A DNA stretch of 7,839 nt from assembly GCA_900549055.1 (NCBI GenBank), contig URNB01000093.1, positions 1 through 7,839 of the forward strand, given 5' to 3'. A program made the position numbers and the translations under genes. Numbering within the stretch: position 1 is the stretch's first letter; every line of letters begins with the position of its first letter. Origin of the DNA: an uncultured Oscillospiraceae bacterium (lineage in GTDB: Bacteria; Bacillota; Clostridia; Oscillospirales; Acutalibacteraceae). Of this stretch, positions 6,191 through 7,839 are shown in pieces. The notes beneath the pieces were generated by a model, which worked only from the letters and a program-made list of their open reading frames with translations, did no database searches and had not been told where the DNA came from.

Positions 6191-6215
6191 GGGGCCGTCC
6201 TAACTCGACAGCCCC
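6191..6215 (-). terminator. Terminator-like hairpin, better on the minus strand
   Basis: GGGGCCGTC (6191-6199) and GACAGCCCC (6207-6215) pair with one C-A mismatch on the plus strand; on the minus strand the same position is a G-U wobble and the stem is followed by GGTTTT. It sits just upstream of the sugar transferase promoter, so it may insulate that promoter or block antisense transcription, or it may be a relic of a repeat. Confidence 0.4.
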
Positions 6216-6225
6216 ATTTCGATGT

Positions 6226-6254
6226 TTGACATTTATATGCCGCCGTGATATAAT
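6226..6254 (+). promoter_or_regulatory. Consensus SigA promoter of the sugar transferase
   Basis: TTGACA (6226-6231) and TATAAT (6249-6254) are both perfect and 17 bp apart. Predicted transcription start is near 6261, giving a short leader of about 33 nt before the GTG start codon. Confidence 0.88.
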
Positions 6255-6293
6255 TTAAAAGATAACTAACGTCTGTGTTCGGGTGATATATAA

Positions 6294-6920
6294 GTGTATA
6301 ATAATTTTTTAAAAAGAGCTCTCGATATTGTGCTTTCGTTTATAGGTATTGTTTTTGCCGCAATACCTATGCTTATCGTTGCGGTAATTATAAAGCTTGA
6401 TTCACCCGGACCGGTGTTTTTCAGGCAAAAGCGGGTGGGTAAGGATAAGAAATATTTTACAATAATAAAATTCCGTTCAATGCCGATAACCGCGCCGCAT
6501 GATATGCCGACACATCAGCTTGAAAATCCCGAGAGTATGTTAAGCGGCTTTCAGCGCTTTGAAAGAAGAATGTCGATTGACGAGCTGCCGCAGCTGTTCA
6601 ATATACTTATAGGTGACATGAGCATTATAGGGCCGCGCCCCGCACTTTGGAATCAGGAGGATCTGATTGCCGAGCGCGATAAATACGGCGCAAACGGAGT
6701 CCGCCCCGGGCTTACGGGTCTGGCACAGATAAGCGGACGGGATGAAATTGCAATTCCCGTTAAGGCAAGGCTCGACGGCGAGTACATAGAAAAAATGAGC
6801 TTCGGGTTTGACTGCAAATGCTTTTTCGGAACCGTTGCCGCGGTTTTAAAGCACGAAGGCGTGGTAGAGGGCGGAACCGGAGAGCTTGAAAGAGAAAAAG
6901 AAAAAATCGCAATAAAATAA
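6294..6920 (+). CDS. Undecaprenyl-phosphate sugar phosphotransferase (PglC-like)
   Basis: A 208-residue monotopic phosphoglycosyl transferase of the bacterial sugar transferase family (PglC/WcaJ C-terminal type). It starts a surface glycan by moving a sugar-1-phosphate from a UDP-sugar to undecaprenyl phosphate at the inner membrane face. Marks in order: N-terminal KRALDIVLS and a re-entrant membrane helix with P25; SPGPVFFRQKRVG (37-49); IIKFRSM (57-63); the catalytic Asp-Glu pair D96-E97 in SIDELPQLFN; GDMSIIGPRP (107-116); RPGLTGLAQISGR (137-149). The length fits the small, one-domain PglC type, not the long WcaJ form. GTG start; GGGTGAT 7 nt upstream matches the 16S tail. No glycosyltransferase, flippase or polymerase gene is next to it, so the polymer is unknown. 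It has its own promoter and terminator and is probably monocistronic. Confidence 0.95.
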   Translation: MYNNFLKRALDIVLSFIGIVFAAIPMLIVAVIIKLDSPGPVFFRQKRVGKDKKYFTIIKFRSMPITAPHDMPTHQLENPESMLSGFQRFERRMSIDELPQLFNILIGDMSIIGPRPALWNQEDLIAERDKYGANGVRPGLTGLAQISGRDEIAIPVKARLDGEYIEKMSFGFDCKCFFGTVAAVLKHEGVVEGGTGELEREKEKIAIK

Positions 6921-6932
6921 AGCTGTTTATCA

Positions 6933-6962
6933 ATTAAAACGCACTGCAAGGTGCGTTTTAAT
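6933..6962 (+). terminator. Intrinsic terminator of the sugar transferase gene
   Basis: ATTAAAACGCAC (6933-6944) and GTGCGTTTTAAT (6951-6962) form a perfect 12-bp stem with a 6-nt loop, 12 nt after the stop codon, with a T-rich tail (TTTTAATATTTT). The stem end doubles as U-tract. It is nearly symmetric and could work in both directions. Confidence 0.88.
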
Positions 6963-7000
6963 ATTTTAGAGGAATAAAGCGGAATTTTTTTAAAATATAC

Positions 7001-7029
7001 TTTACATTAAATGAAGAAATGCTTATAAT
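7001..7029 (+). promoter_or_regulatory. SigA-type promoter of the phosphoglycerate mutase gene
   Basis: TTTACA (7001-7006, five of six) and a perfect TATAAT (7024-7029) are 17 bp apart in a strongly AT-rich stretch. The transcription start would fall near 7036, giving a very short leader of about 18 nt that begins just ahead of the GGAGGA ribosome binding site at 7041-7046. Confidence 0.8.
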
Positions 7030-7053
7030 TAATGGCATACGGAGGAATGCAAA

Positions 7054-7839
7054 ATGAAATATCTTGTTGTACTTTGCGACGGAATGGCAGACACGCCGAA
7101 CGCCGCTTTGGGTGGTAAAACGCCTATGGAATGCGCCCATAAGCCGAATATGGACGCATTGGCAAAAAATGCCGAGGTCGGTATGTGCCGCACGGTAGCT
7201 GCGGGGCTGAAGCCGGGCAGTGATGTAGCCAATCTTTCGGTTATGGGCTATGACCCCGCAGTTTGCTATACGGGCAGATCGCCGCTTGAGGCGGCGTCTA
7301 TCGGTGTTGATTTAAAGCCGACCGACGTTGCGCTGCGCTGTAATACCGTAACGCTGTCGGATGAAGAAAGCTATGAAAACAAAACAATGGTTGATTACTG
7401 CGCGGGCGATATTTCAACCGAAGAGGCGCACAAAATAATAGAAACGGTTGAAAAAGAACTCGGCAGCGATATTTACAAATTCTACGGCGGCGTAAGCTAC
7501 CGTCACTGTTTAGTGGTTGATCATGGAACCACAGACCTTGGGAATATGACCCCGCCGCACGATATAAGCGGGCGGGTAATAGGCGAGTATTTAAGCAAGA
7601 GTGAAAACGCAGCGCCGCTTATTGACCTGATGAAAAAGAGTTATGAAATACTTAAAAATCACCCCGTGAACATAGAACGCCGCAAAAAGGGCTTGCATGA
7701 GGCAAACTCCATTTGGCTCTGGGGCGAGGGCAGACGCCCGCAGCTTGAAAACTTTAAGGAGAAAAACGGCGTTTCGGGCTGCGTTGTAAGCGCGGTTGAC
7801 CTGCTTAAGGGCATAGGAATATGCGCGGGTATGGAGACC
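7054..7839 (+). CDS. apgM: Archaeal-type cofactor-independent phosphoglycerate mutase, 3' partial
   Basis: An open frame of 262 codons that reaches the window edge without a stop; the family is normally near 400 residues, so about a third is missing here by window truncation, not mutation. It interconverts 3- and 2-phosphoglycerate in glycolysis and gluconeogenesis in the cytoplasm. Visible marks of this alkaline-phosphatase-superfamily enzyme: metal ligand D9 in VVLCDGMAD; PGSDVANLSVMGYDP (54-68) with likely nucleophile S56; YTGRSPLEA (72-80); DLKPTDVALRCN (86-97); SYRHCLVV (148-155); DHGTTDLGNMTPPHD (156-170); and EANSIWLWGEGRRP (236-249). This is the 'A' type, distinct from the longer GpmI. 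Some relatives are labelled homoserine kinase (ThrB2-type), which is a known annotation alternative. GGAGGA lies 7 nt before the ATG. It has its own promoter and follows the sugar transferase terminator. Confidence 0.95.
   Translation, partial: MKYLVVLCDGMADTPNAALGGKTPMECAHKPNMDALAKNAEVGMCRTVAAGLKPGSDVANLSVMGYDPAVCYTGRSPLEAASIGVDLKPTDVALRCNTVTLSDEESYENKTMVDYCAGDISTEEAHKIIETVEKELGSDIYKFYGGVSYRHCLVVDHGTTDLGNMTPPHDISGRVIGEYLSKSENAAPLIDLMKKSYEILKNHPVNIERRKKGLHEANSIWLWGEGRRPQLENFKEKNGVSGCVVSAVDLLKGIGICAGMET

Larger units (their letters stand above)
5941..6293. other. Structured, gene-free intergenic region
   Basis: A 353-bp gap between two same-strand genes with no plausible coding frame. In order it holds an AT-rich tract (about 5943-5988), a cluster of DnaA-box-like 9-mers inside nested inverted repeats (5976-6076), a degenerate direct repeat (6080-6111), a perfect hairpin (6111-6135), a long-range CCCCGG/CCGGGG pair (6138-6143 with 6189-6194), a second hairpin (6191-6215) and the promoter of the sugar transferase (6226-6254). 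It is much denser in symmetric elements than the other gaps in this window. Confidence 0.75.

Noticed and set aside
5941..6293. CRISPR array or riboswitch in the long gap
   Set aside because: The repeats are only two copies with short units and unequal context, not a regular array; most of the structured block lies upstream of the predicted transcription start, so it is not part of the sugar transferase leader.
6653..6949. Minus-strand frame of 98 codons opposite the sugar transferase
   Set aside because: Antisense shadow of a gene with complete family motifs; it begins inside the terminator.

Overview
The window looks like a chromosomal segment of a spore-forming type, low-to-moderate GC member of the Clostridia, most likely a gut or rumen relative of Oscillospiraceae/Ruminococcaceae. 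The grounds are Firmicute-type Shine-Dalgarno sites (AAGGAGG, GGAGGA), consensus SigA-like promoters, compact intrinsic terminators, AUA-tolerant codon use, and gene content (MBOAT/DHHW pair, SpoIIQ-like LytM protein, BofC-like small membrane protein, archaeal-type phosphoglycerate mutase). Genus cannot be fixed from the sequence. No rRNA, tRNA, CRISPR array, transposase or phage gene was seen.

Layout. 31-2949 (minus) is a two-gene surface O-acylation operon: an MBOAT membrane acyltransferase followed 15 nt later by a DHHW/AlgJ-like acyltransferase whose Shine-Dalgarno site abuts the MBOAT stop codon. Just upstream lie a promoter and the 23-bp terminator of the next minus-strand gene (3143-3856), a membrane-anchored M23/LytM protein. 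A 305-bp divergent gap (3857-4161) separates it from a small plus-strand protein of unknown function (4162-4587). That gap holds an extended -10 promoter followed at once by a very strong intrinsic terminator, a layout that suggests a small RNA or an attenuated leader. A small minus-strand BofC-C-like membrane protein (4636-4932) converges on the unknown gene and diverges from an alpha/beta hydrolase (5005-5940).

The 353-bp gap 5941-6293 is unusually rich in structure. It has an AT-rich tract, four DnaA-box-like 9-mers within 60 bp, nested inverted repeats, a degenerate direct repeat, two hairpins, and finally a perfect TTGACA-17-TATAAT promoter. That promoter drives a GTG-started undecaprenyl-phosphate sugar phosphotransferase (6294-6920), which ends in its own 12-bp-stem terminator. 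A second strong promoter then drives an archaeal-type cofactor-independent phosphoglycerate mutase (7054 to the window end, 3' truncated).

As a whole, most genes serve the cell envelope: polymer initiation on undecaprenyl phosphate, O-acylation of an exported polymer, and extracytoplasmic peptidoglycan-associated or sporulation functions. A glycolytic gene sits at the right edge. The most unusual signals are in the two long intergenic regions rather than in the proteins. I do not see clear proof of a novel multi-gene system.
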